Shown one piece after another: positions 13,173 to 25,470 of a stretch of DNA of 64,000 nt. This DNA is from Bicyclus anynana. Its lineage: Eukaryota; Arthropoda; Insecta; Lepidoptera; Nymphalidae. Location: positions 14,854,271 through 14,918,270 of the forward strand of contig NC_069095.1 of assembly GCF_947172395.1 (NCBI RefSeq), written 5' to 3'. Numbering within the stretch: position 1 is the stretch's first letter; the number at the start of each line of letters is the position of its first letter. The notes under the pieces are model-generated. The model did no database searches. It was given only the letters and a program-made list of their open reading frames with translations, and had not been told where the DNA came from. The position numbers were made by a program, and so were the translations under genes.

Positions 13173-13388
13173 TTACATCCTCTCGCAAAATTGCAAGATA
13201 TCCCTGCACAATTTGGCCCAATTATCTGCAAAAATGTCACAGTCAGGAAACTCCGACAACAGGCCATTTAATGCGGTTAGTGTGCGTGGTACTGGGGAAT
13301 TGGCGCGTGATACTGTCCGAGAAAAAGGAACGACCATCAATTTTCGGCGGCGAGGATTCAGGTTGTTTTTAGGAGCAAATATTCATAT
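13173..13388 (-). pseudogene. Non-LTR retrotransposon ORF2 C-terminus, still open for about 70 codons
   Basis: The minus strand reads PRRRKLMVVPFSRTVSRANS, then PVPRTLTALN, CDIFADNWAKLCRDILQF and a TAA. The SRTxSxxNSPxPRT-LN-F pattern resembles C-terminal tails of CR1/Jockey LINEs. An AT-rich 3' UTR continues to a TTTA microsatellite at about 12955..12985, a typical LINE 3' end. Family assignment is by pattern only. Confidence 0.5.
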
Positions 13389-14837
13389 ATTTATACAATA
13401 TATTTTACATTAGACTGTAAATATTTTAATTAGGAATGTTTGTTGTTTTTCACGCTTTCACGTCTAAACAACACCGATTTTATAAAATTTTCACTAATTA
13501 AAGCTGCATTATCAACAAGTAACATAGGCTATATTTAATCTCTGTATTCTAAAGGGAACGGGAACTATGCGGGTGAAAGCACCGGGACGTCCACTAGTAA
13601 ATAAAGCTGCTGAATTATTTAAACCGGATTATTTAAAAACAAAACAAATACTGTTGTATATTAAATGACTTCGCGAGAATCTTGAAAAAGTCTTTAAGCG
13701 ATTTAGATTGTAGAGATAATGAATAAATGAAAAAACGTATATTCATTAACTAAAGTATTAGGTACTACATACAAGTTGCAAGGGTACTAGGTGGGAAGTA
13801 TAGATTATATTACATTAAACCGGATTAGGAGAAACCAAAATAATGATCTAGGTTTAGGTAGCGCGGTTTTACCTTCACAGCCCTGGGAAGCACAAATACT
13901 TAGTAGATACATTAAAAATATTTCATAAACACGCTTTTTTATAAAAAATTCAAAATTCATTTATTTCAAATAGGCTTAGTTTACAAGGTCTTTCGAAACG
14001 TCAGGTAACAATATTAAACTTAAGATAATGGTGATAATAATCATTCGAAAACTTAAAATTAAAGTTACGAGGGTTCCAAACGCGCCTTGGTCCAAGAAGA
14101 GCCCACAACAAACTCTGCCAAGGCTTATTATTTTTTTATTTATAGTTAAACATTAAACATTAAGAAGAACTAAAACGATTAGCAACAAAGTCGGTATACA
14201 ATTACTCGAAAAATATAGTTTAGCAAAAACTACACATGAAAATATTAGTATGAAATTACTTCCAAGAGTCACTCTAAATAATGACTATATCCTTGATACT
14301 TACAGTTTTTGTGAGCTATGTTTGAACTATGAACTTCCTCGCCACAGGGCTATCACTCTTGCAAAAAGTAACAATTAATCATAAAAAAATAGTCACTATT
14401 TGGAAATTTCCAGAGTTTCTTAATTTTCTTTAATAATAAGTATGACTTAATAGTGCACATTCATTAGTAATTTATGTATGCATTTTTAGATCCATAAATA
14501 TTCGTGTAACATTAAATCGAGTGAATTTGAGTGTTGTGATTTAATGGACATTTGTCTAGAAGCTTCCTTGAATCATTAATATGATAGACATCAGATATTT
14601 TTTCTACTAATTTAAAACTAAGATGTTTTCCTTGAACTTGTGACCTTGGTCGTGTCATGTCTTTTTATACTATAGTTTTCCCAATTATTTTTACTTCACA
14701 CCTCATCAGATTCTTCCTAATTTATTGACTCCGCGATGACAGAGGGATATTTTAGAGGGTGTAACTACCTGCACATCTAGCGGGTATTGTTAGGGGATAC
14801 CGGATACCTCTTTTCATATGGAAAATTATTGGGTGTG

Positions 14838-14972
14838 GTGTAAAGGGGTGCGGATTTTCATCCTCTTCCTTACAAGTTAGCCCGCTTCCATCTAAAACTA
14901 CATCATCACTTGCCATGTGTGATTGTAGTCAAGGATAATCAACTTTTAAACAATAAAAAAAAATATTTCCGC
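14838..14972 (+). mobile_element. SINE family B, 3' half
   Basis: Starts near GTAAAGGGGTGCGGATTTTC and ends with the AAACAATAAAAAAAA tail; carries the ACAAGTTAGCCCGCTTCCAT block shared with the other B copies. Confidence 0.72.
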
Positions 14973-15498
14973 AATTCAGGATTGTAATTCGTTCTCAGGA
15001 TAAGCAGTGCATTTTTGAATCTACGAAGGCTACTGTATGGCGTGCTTAGGGTGATAAATGTTTATTTCTTTAACAATCACTATCAGATGTTTATAATAAT
15101 GATAGGGTCTGATGGCTTAAAGTGCAAGGCTTAACACGACAAACTTCCTCATCCGAGCTGAGAAAGGAAAACAGAATGTATCTTAGATCAACCTATCAGG
15201 ATTGGAACTCAGGATCTCGTTATTCAAAGCCACAGAAGCTAACGACAGGACCAACGAGAGTTTCAGCTTAGTGAGAAGTCTAAAATATTACATTTTCCAT
15301 GCAGACAGAAGCAGCCCTGATAGTAAGCGATAAGAAACAATAATAAGTAGGTACGGGGTACAGTTCGTCGACGAATTCCATACAACTCGAGTCATCAGTG
15401 TCAAGTACTAGATCTTAGTGTATAGATATATCCTTGAAGTGGTCTTGATCTACATTTATGTCATTTACAGCGACCAACAAAAAGCATTGTTTAACATG

Positions 15499-15808
15499 TT
15501 CATCATCATCATTATCAACCCATATTCGACTCACTGTTGAGCTCGAGTCTCGACTCAGAATGATAGAGGTTAGGCCAATAGTCCACCACGCTGGCCCAAT
15601 GCGGATTGGCAGACTTCACACGCAGAGAATTAAGAAAATTCTCTGGTATGTAGGTTACTTCACAATATTTTTCTTCACCGTTTGAGACACGTGATTTATT
15701 AAAATGCACACAACTGAAAAGTTGGACGTACCCCGGACCGGATTCGAAGCCACACCCTCTGGAATCGGAAGCAGAGGTCATATCCATTGGGCTATCACGG
15801 CTCTTACA
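15499..15808 (-). mobile_element. SINE family A, copy 4 (near full length)
   Basis: ATC microsatellite tail at 15500, full body, and tRNA-like head ending GGGCTATCACGGCT at 15789..15802. On the minus strand the head reads AGCCGTGATAGCCCAATGGA, with a B-box-like GGCTTCGAATCCGG. Confidence 0.82.
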
Positions 15809-15964
15809 TGTTCAAGTTTATCCGTAATGTGGTTTGGTTGTTTAAAAAAAATAATATGCTATGATCATCATCATCATCAATCATCCTACCTCCTGGTGGA
15901 TGTCTACTGGCCTTTTGTAGGGACTTCTAAAAATCACGATTCCGCACTCATTCAGCGAATTCCT

Positions 15965-17030
15965 GGATAAACATATAAACATACTTTAACTAAACTAAGT
16001 AAAAAAAATCTAAACCTACGCGAGCTTCCGCTACTATGTAGTTAAAATCGCAAACGTAAAAATAAAAAAAAAGCAATTTACTGCTTACATACAAAATAGA
16101 TTTTTATAGAATTAAGTAAGCATAATAAAGGATTTGTTTTATGAATATTGAATATTTTTTGAATTGATAACATCCTCTTTTTTTGGAAGTCAATAAAAGC
16201 ATGCTTTGAATGGAGTAATAGTATGGACACAGAACAGAAAACACTAAATAAGATGCTTAGCTTGTAATAGAAGGGGATTTTTCATGTTTAAGGCTCCCTA
16301 GAGAAGGACTGAAAATATATGCCAAAACGTGGAGTTATTGAGGACCTGAATCAAGAGCTTACTTAAACGTTTAAAACGTTTTAGCAGGTATTTTGGTCAG
16401 TCAGCGAGTCCCACATACCCTGCCGTAGAGTATGCAGCTTTGTCATTTCAATCTACAATCGGAATGCGTAAAAGCATATCCCAGAGTTAAAAATAAAAAA
16501 AAGCCTTTATAACATAAGCAAGAAGTGATATTTTTTTATAATGAACGCAATGGTGATTAATCTTTATTCAGTATGGTAATGTATTGCATATTATGCAGTA
16601 TTCACACATTCGCCGCAGGTCGCGCAACTGCAGATAATGTGTAGTAAAGTTCACGTAAGTCGCATAACGCGTCGGTAATAAAATGTATAGTAATGAGGGT
16701 TCCCACGTGTCTAATACGATCTACGCATTAGCAGCAGCTACACCTACCAGGCAATGTGCTGGCGACATTATCTACTTACCTACTTACGTCATACGTAAAG
16801 CAAATAATTAAAAATTACAATTGAAATTACCTACTTACAAACCTAATTTAAATTGCATCAGTGGTACGAAAATTCCTCAGTAACTTAATCCAAAAATCTT
16901 CAAACAGTGCATGTTTCCAAGTAATCTATGGTTCCAAGACTTGGTCGCTAACTATGGGGCTCCTAAGAAGGCTCAGAGCCCAACAGTGGGTGATAGAACG
17001 AGATATGTTTGGAGTTTTACTGCGTGATTG
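15965..17030. other. No gene recognised
   Basis: AT-rich DNA; an RTE-like 3' scrap on the minus strand may extend from 15855 to 15945. No other repeat assigned. Confidence 0.4.
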
Positions 17031-17034
17031 AATC

Positions 17035-17210
17035 GTGAGGAGATTTACAGAAGAACCAAAGGCCGGAGCTCAAGTCATGAAGCTGACGTGGCAATGGGCG
17101 GGGCACAGAGTTCGAAGAGCCTATGGACGTTGGGGTCCTCAAGTGCTGGATGGTTACCTAACACCGGAAGTGCAGCGATGGTCGATCCCTACCATCATCA
17201 AGCGAGAGGA
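17035..17210 (+). pseudogene. RTE-type LINE reverse transcriptase C-terminal fragment
   Basis: Contains VMKLTWQWAGHRVRRAYGRW then G and VLDGYLTPE, matching the LKWQWAGHIARRxDGRWG block near the C-terminus of RTE-type polymerases. The remaining domain is missing, so it is a truncated relic. Confidence 0.72.
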
Positions 17211-17712
17211 GATGACATCAAGTGAGTCACATAGAGTCGCTAAAAGGTCTTTTAAAGGACTTTGGAAGTCCTTCCAAAGTCAAGAAGCAGAGGTCGTCCA
17301 TCGTCAAAACAAACCATAGACCATAGACTGTCGAGCTATGAAGTACAGTGCTACATTTTCTTCTAAATTCTCAGCCTGAACCCTAAAAGCTAATTTCGCT
17401 CCTCATTAATTTAGTGAAGACAGTTATAGTGTTAATAAACACATGCTTCTAAAGATGTAATCAATTTCATAGACACAACCCACCCGTCCCATAAACTAGC
17501 CGATGGGATGCCTCACCATATAAGTAAACAAGCTTGTACGTAATGATACATAATAAAATATAATTGAGTGGCAATAATTCGTGTTAGAAACCATCAAACA
17601 TTCTTTATGGCAATTATGGCATCCCATACCTATTTATGTACATAGACCTTCGTTATATTACCGCCCACTATTAACTGCGTCTTTGGTCCAGTGGTTAACC
17701 TAGCTTCGATCA

Positions 17713-18018
17713 CTCATCATCATCATCATTGACAATCCAAATTCGGCTCACTGTTGAGCACGGATCTCCTCTCAGAATGAGAGGTGTTAGGCTATAGTCC
17801 ACAACGCTGGCCCAATGCGGATTGGCAGACTTCACACACGTAGAGAATTTAGAAAATTCTAAGTAGTATATGCAGGTTTTCACACGATGTTTTACCTTCA
17901 CTGTTTGAGACGTATGATGTCTTAAAATGCACACTGAAAAGGTGAATGCCCCAGATCGGCTTCGAACCTATACCCTCCGGAATCGGAGGCAGAGGCCACA
18001 GGGCTATCACGGCTCTTG
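17713..18018 (-). mobile_element. SINE family A, copy 5 (near full length)
   Basis: TCATCATCATCATCATTGAC tail, body, and tRNA-like head with the GGTTCGAAGCCGAT B-box (minus strand) and AGCCGTGATAGCCCTGTGGC. Confidence 0.82.
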
Positions 18019-19024
18019 ATCAGTATCAGATATTAATGATAATCCTTTTGATGGATTGGCGTGTTCTTAGAAGCACGTGTCCTTAGTTTCTCAACTCCGG
18101 GATGAGAATTTCTAGGGAGAATGTTTCAATGCCCGGCCCAGGACTTGAATTCAGGACTTCACGATCTGAATCCGCTAGGTTAACAACAATGGCCAACGCA
18201 ATGGTTCAACGAGGAAGTTGGTCGCATTCTAAGGAATTTCGGCATTCCATTGTTTTTTATCTATGTAGAGAAAAATATTTATATTCTAGAAATATGAATT
18301 TTAATGTTATATTAACGAAATAACTTAATATGCAGTCATAAATTGAAAAACTATCCATAAACCGATGAGTATCTGACTAATCAAGTTTTTAAATATCCGC
18401 GAACATAAAATACTATAGTATTTACTTTACTTAATTGTAGAAATGTCCCGTGCCATGTAAAAAGAACACTGGATATTAAAATTTACAAAATAACATTTTA
18501 GAACAGCAGTACAAGTAGTAAGTATAGAGTGAGCATATTTTCTAACTGTAAACTGCTTTAAAATTTTCAGTAATTTAAGGGTATCTCATTCACTAACTTG
18601 GTACCTTTCGGAATATTATACTAAATATTATGCATAAATATTCATTAATTATTGCGGAAGTCAGTTCATTAATTAATAATTAATTTATTATTGATTGATT
18701 GTAATTGATGAGTACATACAAGAAACAATGTAAATGTATGTATGCAAACAATGAATGCGTGTAATAGCAGCTGTATAGTTAAATGAACATCAGTGCTCTG
18801 TTTATATGACGCTTTCATACTGTACTCATTTGGGTTCCGAAGCGACTCAGCGGGTGAACCGGTACCATCCATGACCGAATGTCTCGCTAGGTATTGTAGT
18901 ACGTTCAAGGACGTGAGTGAAGTAGGGATCAAAAGCCTGGCGCGGTAGTGAAGTGAATCCGAATAGACTATCGACCACTTAGTCTCGAACGAAACGCGCT
19001 CAGTGGAATACGCGTCGCGAAAAC

Positions 19025-19240
19025 ATCGATAAAATCGACCACAAAACATCGATAACGCATATTTTATTTTAAAAGAATATTGTAAAGGTTCTACTTTCAA
19101 CTTTCAATAAGTTACTTAGGTACATTGTTGTTAATATTCTGCAGTTTTAGAAATATTTGTGCTAACATTTAAGCTTTTGGAAAAACTTTAAAGTTTATCC
19201 AAAGGTGAAGAGTGAATGTGCGGGTTCATCAATATCGATA
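19025..19240. promoter_or_regulatory. Cluster of ATCGATA (DRE-like) motifs
   Basis: ATCGATA at 19025 and 19048 and TATCGATA at 19233, followed by GTCGATATC. TATCGATA is the DREF-associated core-promoter motif known from Drosophila. The neighbouring 18830..19020 is GC-richer and free of recognised repeats. No gene start could be joined to it. Confidence 0.28.
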
Positions 19241-19836
19241 GTCGATATCTTATTTACAAATAAATACTCAAACATTTATTTTAATTAAAATAATTTATTA
19301 TTATTAGTCGATGATATTCATCCCTAGTGACACTTGTTGTAAAAAATTTAAATAAGCCTATAAATATATAATTGAATTGAAATTATAATTTAATTTGATT
19401 TTAATTCTATTGTTATTATGTTAAATATATCTGTGATTCATAATTTAATTTAAATAGTCATATAATTAACTTTACCAGGTGATTCATTTAAGAATTATAT
19501 ATTCAAGGTTGATCCTAAATTAGGTCAATTTTAATAATGTAAATAGCATGGTTTTGAATGAACTATAATAATTCATCCGCGAACTGTTTCGCAAACTATA
19601 CGAGTAAATATAGCGATTTAATATTATTGTTACTAGCTTTTACAACACAGCCGGTTTCTTAGAGCATGGATTTTATAATTATTAGTATTAAATTTTATCT
19701 TCAAGTCATTTGAATTTATACTTAATTAACATTCGGACCAGACAACTGACCATTTCGCTCGAACTTTATGACATGGACATGGATCTCGCAGCGTTTTTAT
19801 TACTTTGATTGTATTTAATCCGCAATAATAAACGTT

Positions 19837-20026
19837 TTTACACATTTATAACGAAATTTTCACGTGTGTTTTTGAATATTTTAAAAATCCTGTTTGTAAT
19901 TTTTTTTATTGAATTTTACATTCACAAAATATATACACATTAATAACGAATTTTTCACGTGTGTTTTTGAATGTTTTAAAAATCCTGTTTGTTAATTTTT
20001 TTATTGAATTTTACATTCACGTAAAT
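19837..20026. repeat. Tandem duplication, period 95 bp
   Basis: CACGTGTGTTTTTGAAT occurs at 19861 and 19956, and AAAAATCCTGTTTGT follows in both. Two AT-rich copies. Confidence 0.88.
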
Positions 20027-20417
20027 ATGTACTTAGTATCGACTTAAATATAATACTAAATACAATAGTATATAATAAACACCAAACACCTGGTCCTGGT
20101 ATTGGTAGTAATGGGTCCTGGCTATGATAAAATTTGTTAAATGTTATCTCTCCAAGGAATTCTCAATAGCAACTCGGAGTTGAGAAGTTTTTGGTGGGGT
20201 CCGTGCCTTGACGAGCTCGTTAAGCCATAGCTCCTGGTCAATATTAAAAGCCTCTTATGACGTCTGTAGTGGTAGCATTTCATTTAAAGTCTAAGCTTTG
20301 ACAGGTTAAATTTGAGAGAACCTATGTTTAATTCCGGGTCGTTGCACTTAAAAATATTCAAAAAATTCTAAGTTCGATTTTCAGTTCATGCAAATGCAAA
20401 TTTGGTGACGTTTTCTG

Positions 20418-20523
20418 GCTGGTGGGAGGCTTCGGCCGTGGCTAGTTACCACCCTACCGGCAAAGACGTACCGCCAAACGATTCACGATCACACAAGTGA
20501 GATTATAATAAATTAAAAAAAAA
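20418..20523 (+). mobile_element. SINE family B, internally deleted copy
   Basis: Has GAGGCTTCGGCCGTGGCTAG and ACCCTACCGGCAAAGACGTA, then jumps to an A-rich tail near 20515. Confidence 0.7.
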
Positions 20524-21374
20524 GTCTTTCGTTGAGCCACGTACCGCAATGTTTTACGAGGTATATGAGTATATATGAGACTTGCAATTCTTTTAATTAA
20601 ACTCGCTACCAACTTAAATTGCATGTTGACACTTATCAGATGAGATGTGGTCAAATAAAGGAAACAGAGTTTAAAAATACCGAACCAAGAAACCCTGTTA
20701 CACCATAGAATCCTCTTTTTTATTTCTTTTACAACTAACCTAGTAAATAATCTAATTCACTGTTGCACTCATCATAATCTACACAATGTATGATTGTATG
20801 TATCACCAAGAAGCTCCGTACCGCTCAGCTTAATAGAATCTTCAGTGCTAAGTAGTTACTAAAATGGTGTAATCTTTAATTAGTAGAATTAAGGCTAGGT
20901 TTTCTTAAATATTATTGATCGATTACTTCTTCACATTTATTTTTTCTTCATCTTTTTATTTGTTTGTCATTTTTCTTTTTGTATAGAGTAGGTTAATATT
21001 TTGTGTTATGTACCCAATGTAAGCATTTCGTGTTTGCTTCAAGGAGGCACAATTACATGAGGATGAATAGAAGCTATTTTTAATATATGTTAGGTTAAGT
21101 CATTGTGCCAGTTTAGTAAACCAATAAAAAAAACAAACATTTGTATGCAGCTCCTAATTGTTATGTTAGCTTAGGTATAGGTACTTTAGGACAGACCCTA
21201 ATTGTTAGGTTAGGTATAGGTCATCAGGTCATGTACTAGCTAGTAACAAATAATTCACTACCTTTACAATATTCTTCAAAACAAACAACAAAAGAGCTTG
21301 TTATATGCCTATTTAAGGAATTTACGTTTGAGGAAAAATAACCAGTTAATTTGATTACAGCGCAATTTATTCGG

Positions 21375-21402
21375 TATTAAAGTCAAATCTTGCATCTGAG
21401 CA
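21375..21402 (+). promoter_or_regulatory. Weak candidate core promoter of the CPAP1-type gene
   Basis: TATTAAA at 21375 lies about 27 bp before a CA dinucleotide in the context GAGCACATTG (21398..21407), and 85-112 bp before the ATG. The spacing fits a TATA-like box and an initiator, but both matches are weak and AT-rich DNA yields such pairs by chance. A promoter further upstream with a separate 5' UTR exon is equally possible. Confidence 0.18.
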
Positions 21403-21486
21403 CATTGTTAAGTTGCGGGCTGTTGCAAGTTCTCACGCACACAATAGTGATGTCAATCTGACTGTATCCAGTGCACAAGTGTCGAC

Positions 21487-21555
21487 ATGTCGGGACGCAG
21501 GCAGTATTTTTGGGTGTTCGCAACACTCGCCTTGTTTCTTGTTGCTGTTGCTCAG
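21487..21555 (+). CDS. Exon 1 of a secreted chitin-binding (CPAP1-type) protein: signal peptide
   Basis: The ATG at 21487 opens 23 codons, MSGRRQYFWVFATLALFLVA then VAQ. A basic N-terminus, a hydrophobic core and a small-residue end (AVAQ) make a classic signal peptide. The exon ends CAG with a consensus GTAAG donor at 21556, in phase 0. Exons holding only the signal peptide are common in arthropod cuticular proteins analogous to peritrophin. The next compatible exon is 60834..60923 on the same strand, also phase 0, and it begins right after the expected cleavage region. The product would be exported to the extracellular cuticle. Pairing the two exons is inference from phase, order and protein logic; an RNA read across the junction would settle it. 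Confidence 0.72.
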
Positions 21556-21578
21556 GTAAGATCTTATTATTATTTGAT

Positions 21579-21765
21579 CTAGATGACGCCGCGTGGTTTC
21601 CGTTCCCGTAGGAATACGGGGATAAAATATATCCTGTAGCCTTCCTCGATGAATGGGCTATCTAACACTGAAAGAATTTTACAAATCGGACCAGTAGTTT
21701 CTGAGATTAGCGCGTTTAAGCATAGAAACAAATACACTCTTCAGCTTTATATATAAATAATTTTA
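21579..21765. mobile_element. Helitron-like family C copy just inside intron 1
   Basis: Starts CTAGATGACGCCGCGTGGTT and ends near CTCTTCAGCTTTATATAT. Its first base is only 23 bp after the GT of the exon 1 donor. Confidence 0.65.
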
Positions 21766-23046
21766 GTAATTTTTGAAGGCTTACATAGGCTTTTAGAAAT
21801 TATACACTGGTTTGGATAATAATTGGTTTTCTTTTAATTCCTGGAAATAAAAAAAATCAGACATGACTGTGTCTTTTCGAAATTTTATATACCTACAGTT
21901 AGTTTTATTTTTATAGGTAAACATATTTTCGGCGACTTTATTCTTTTTTTGAATTCCATATCTCAAAAAAAGAACGTAACCCTTTATGTAACATGCCAAA
22001 AGATGCCATAGATGTGTCAGCTGCTTAATAATAAGTAGTTATTGATGAGGTGGGTAGTGTTCTAATTTTTCAACAAAAGAATATATGAAATAACGTCTTA
22101 CTCATAGATTTATAACAGATAGTATTCACAGAATTCGTAAGTTGTTTTATGTGCCCCGAAATGGGAGCCCTTGACGCGTCACTACGGTACGATAAGTACG
22201 CTTGTGTGCGTGTCGGCGCAGGGTAATTAGCTTAGCTCTTACGCTCACGTAGTAAATTGATAGGTGTTACGGGTCTATAAGGTCATTAGTCTAAGATCTT
22301 ACATTATATAAAATTATGGTCGCTGAGATTGCCAATCAAAAATTTTGGAAGCATTATTCCATTTTGTTTCTTCTTCTTTCTAGAACCATGACTACAGCTT
22401 GCAATGCTCTTTCGGCTCATTATTACCCTTTCAAACTAAGGTGTCGATTTAAAACAAATTCATCTTTTTTTGCCTGGAAGTTATCATTGTGTGGATTAAC
22501 TGTTGCTACCTAAGTTGTTGTAATATTATTTCATCAAAGTTAAACAGAGTACCTACTATCGAGTTACGACTAACACTGCACATATACAAATTACCAGATA
22601 GCTATCAGCTGACCAATTGAGCATCTTGTCTGAACATAATTAACACAAGATATACAACATTATGTCTTTAATAATCAATACTGTTAGCTAATAAATTAGC
22701 AGCTTTAATGAACTCATCGTAAAATACCTACTCACTTATTTGGTCTTTATTAACAACCTATTAAAATTAACATTAAATCAACAGCGAAATGTCTACCTAT
22801 GAGTAGGTACCTACTGTGTAATACCCACAAAAAGTTGTCAGTAGGGATCGGATTACATTTGTTACATAGATTCTCAATTTCGTATATGCCAACTAACATA
22901 CGTCAAAGTTAAATTAGCCTGCAGTTCAGTCAGCTCAAATTCCTAAAAAACATTATATAATGACTCATTTCTTTCCAAACATGCTATTAGCCGATATAGA
23001 TTATGTGTAAGGTTTCTTTTGAAAGCGGCCCATCAATAAAACTTAT

Positions 23047-23350
23047 AAAAGCAACGGAATAAAATAACACAAGCTGGAATGTATAAACTGTATTTCAAAT
23101 AACTTATTACTCATTCTTAAACAAATCGTTACTTTGGTAGATGGATAATACATTAATTAAATTTTCTTCACGCCACATAATCCATGTTCCCCTCTTTTTT
23201 CATAGAGTATATATCACAATACCCTACCAACCTCAGAATAAAACCATAATCATTAATAAACAGTACAGATTAAAACATTTATCTGGAAGAAGGAGTTTTT
23301 ATATGTTGTCTTATGTATTTATAATTATTTAAATAATTAAAAATCTAACA
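23047..23350. repeat. Terminal direct repeat, left copy (304 bp)
   Basis: Identical by eye to 29510..29813 at a constant offset of 6,463; the shared block strictly starts at 23045. A 63-codon open frame inside it occurs in both copies only because the copies are identical; it is not evidence of a gene. Confidence 0.9.
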
Positions 23351-24060
23351 TTCGGCCATACTGACTACAAGTTTGTCCTCAAACTTTGTAAACACAAATA
23401 AATTCTAACATTACATTATTATAAAGATTCACTGAACTATGTCTCATAGTATTTAAAATTTTAATTTATGTTTATTACCACAACTCATTAATTCTCCAAT
23501 AATTTCTAATTATAACAAAAGTGAGTCCCAATTAATCTATTATTATTACTACTTGCTAAATTCACTGATTTACAAGTAGTAAAATTCAATTTTGTCATTA
23601 CAGATATTTTCTAATTTTAAACCTTGATTTAACAATATGTTGAAACACCCTACAATACATTTAATTATTCTTTAAGAATTATATAATTATAGTTTAACAG
23701 ATTTCTCATTCAATATTTACAAATTGTGAATACAGACCTATACAGATTTTGATAGTGATTCTATTGATAAAAATCCAAACACTTAAATTCAGTTAAACTG
23801 GTATGTTAATTCTTGTTTTTACAAATTTGAAATAAATTCAATCTTTAATCACTTCCAGATTCAGTCCAATTACCCAAATTCATGACAAAATTGTCTGTCA
23901 TTTTGTCATTCCTAAACTAAACTAAAAGTTATGTTAATATAAAGTTATAACTATGAAACCTCGATTCTACAGAGACAGTTCTTATAATCGCATTAGATCA
24001 TACAAGTAAATCATGTACTTTGACGAAAAACAACATCTAGCGAGGTAGGTCTTATGTATG

Positions 24061-24687
24061 TCTGAGCTTCCAGATGACAAGAGGGAACTTTACTCTAGAC
24101 AGAGACTTATTAAATATTGTAATTACTTAGACAGAGTAGTAGATTAATTTAAAGCAATAAATACATAGACGATATGTAATATTTACAAATGTAATGTCTT
24201 TATCTTCTAATATTTGTCTGAGCTTCCAGATGACAAGAGGGAGCTTTACTCTAGACAGAGACTTATTAAATATTGTAATTAACTTAGACAGAGTAGTAGA
24301 TTAATTTAAAGCATTAAGTACATAGACGATATGTAATATTTACAAATGTAATGTCTTTATCTTCTAATATTTGTCTGAGCTTCTAGATGACAAGAGGGAG
24401 CTTTACTCTAGACAGAGACTTATTAAATATTGTAATTAACTTAGACAGAGTAGTAGATTAATTTAAAGCATTAAGTACATAGACAATATGTAATATTTAC
24501 AAATGTAATGTCTTTATCTTCTAATATTTGTCTGAGCTTCCAGATGACAAGAGGGAGCTTTACTCTAGACAGAGACTTATTAAATATTGTAATTAACTTA
24601 GACAGAGTAGTAGATTAATTTAAAGCATTAAGTACATAGACGATATGTAATATTTACAAATGTAATGTCTTTATCTTCTAATATTCG
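24061..24687. repeat. Tandem array, four units of 157 bp
   Basis: Units start at 24061, 24217, 24374 and 24531 with TCTGAGCTTCCAGATGACAA (TTCTAGATGA in the third). The first period is 156 bp, the others 157. Units differ at only a few bases. The array lies inside the repeat-bounded segment. It is followed by a second copy of the TTCGGCCAT block that also occurs right after the left end repeat (23351). Confidence 0.92.
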
Positions 24688-25030
24688 GCCATCCTTACTA
24701 AAAGTTTGTCCCCAAACAACACAAGAATATCATGAAATTATGACATTACTATAATATCAACTATAAATAGAACAATGTTAACAATAAAATTTTATAATTA
24801 ATTATCACACAGCATCCCATAAGTTATTTAAAAGAATCCAATGAAACTATAATGAAATTCTTGATTTCTTCTATATACTTTTATCATAAAAATGTTAAAT
24901 AAGAATAAGAGTGATACATATTATAAATAAACATAATGTTCATGTGAAGCTTTTGTCAATCAACTTATCTATTTTCATCATTTCAAAACATTATTTATAT
25001 TTGTCAAATTCGTCATCATCGATTAATGGC

Positions 25031-25470
25031 ATCTGCACCGAACCCCTCACCACCCAGTCCAGAACTAGTAAAGTTACAGGACTTTGTGATCGTGTTAGAC
25101 TTCCAGATGATGTGTGACATCTGCACCGAACCCCTCACCACCAAGTCCAGAACTAGTAAAATTACAGGACTTTGTGATCGTGTTAGACTTCCAGATGATG
25201 TGTGACATCTGCACCGAACCCCTCACCACCAAGTCAAGAACTAGTAAAGTTACAGGACTTTGTGATCGTGTTAGACTTCCAGATGATGTGTGACATCTGC
25301 ACCGAACCCCTCACCACCAAGTCAAGAACTAGTAAAGTTACAGGACTTTGTGATCGTGTTAGACTTCCAGATGATGTGTTGCATCTGCACCGAACCCCTC
25401 ACCATCAAGTTCAGAACTAATATAGTTACAGGACTTCATGATCGTGTTAGACTTCCAGATGACATGTGAT
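25031..25470. repeat. Tandem array, five units of 88 bp
   Basis: ATCTGCACCGAACCCCTCAC recurs at 25031, 25119, 25207, 25295 and 25383, exactly 88 bp apart. Each unit contains TTAGACTTCCAGATGA, resembling the start of the 157-bp unit (GAGCTTCCAGATGACA), so the two arrays may share ancestry. Open frames here come from the repeat phase and are not genes. Confidence 0.92.

Larger units (their letters stand above)
18020..20417. other. No gene; possible regulatory patch and one tandem duplication
   Basis: Holds the ATCGATA cluster and the 95-bp duplication. A 143-codon minus-strand frame at 18669..19100 shows no recognisable domain and is probably chance. Confidence 0.4.

Noticed and set aside
18669..19100. 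143-codon minus-strand ORF as a host gene
   Set aside because: No domain, no conserved motif, no splice or promoter context tied to it; frame probably open by chance.
25031..25470. CRISPR-like regular repeats
   Set aside because: Units are contiguous 88-bp tandem repeats with no distinct spacers, in an insect genome.
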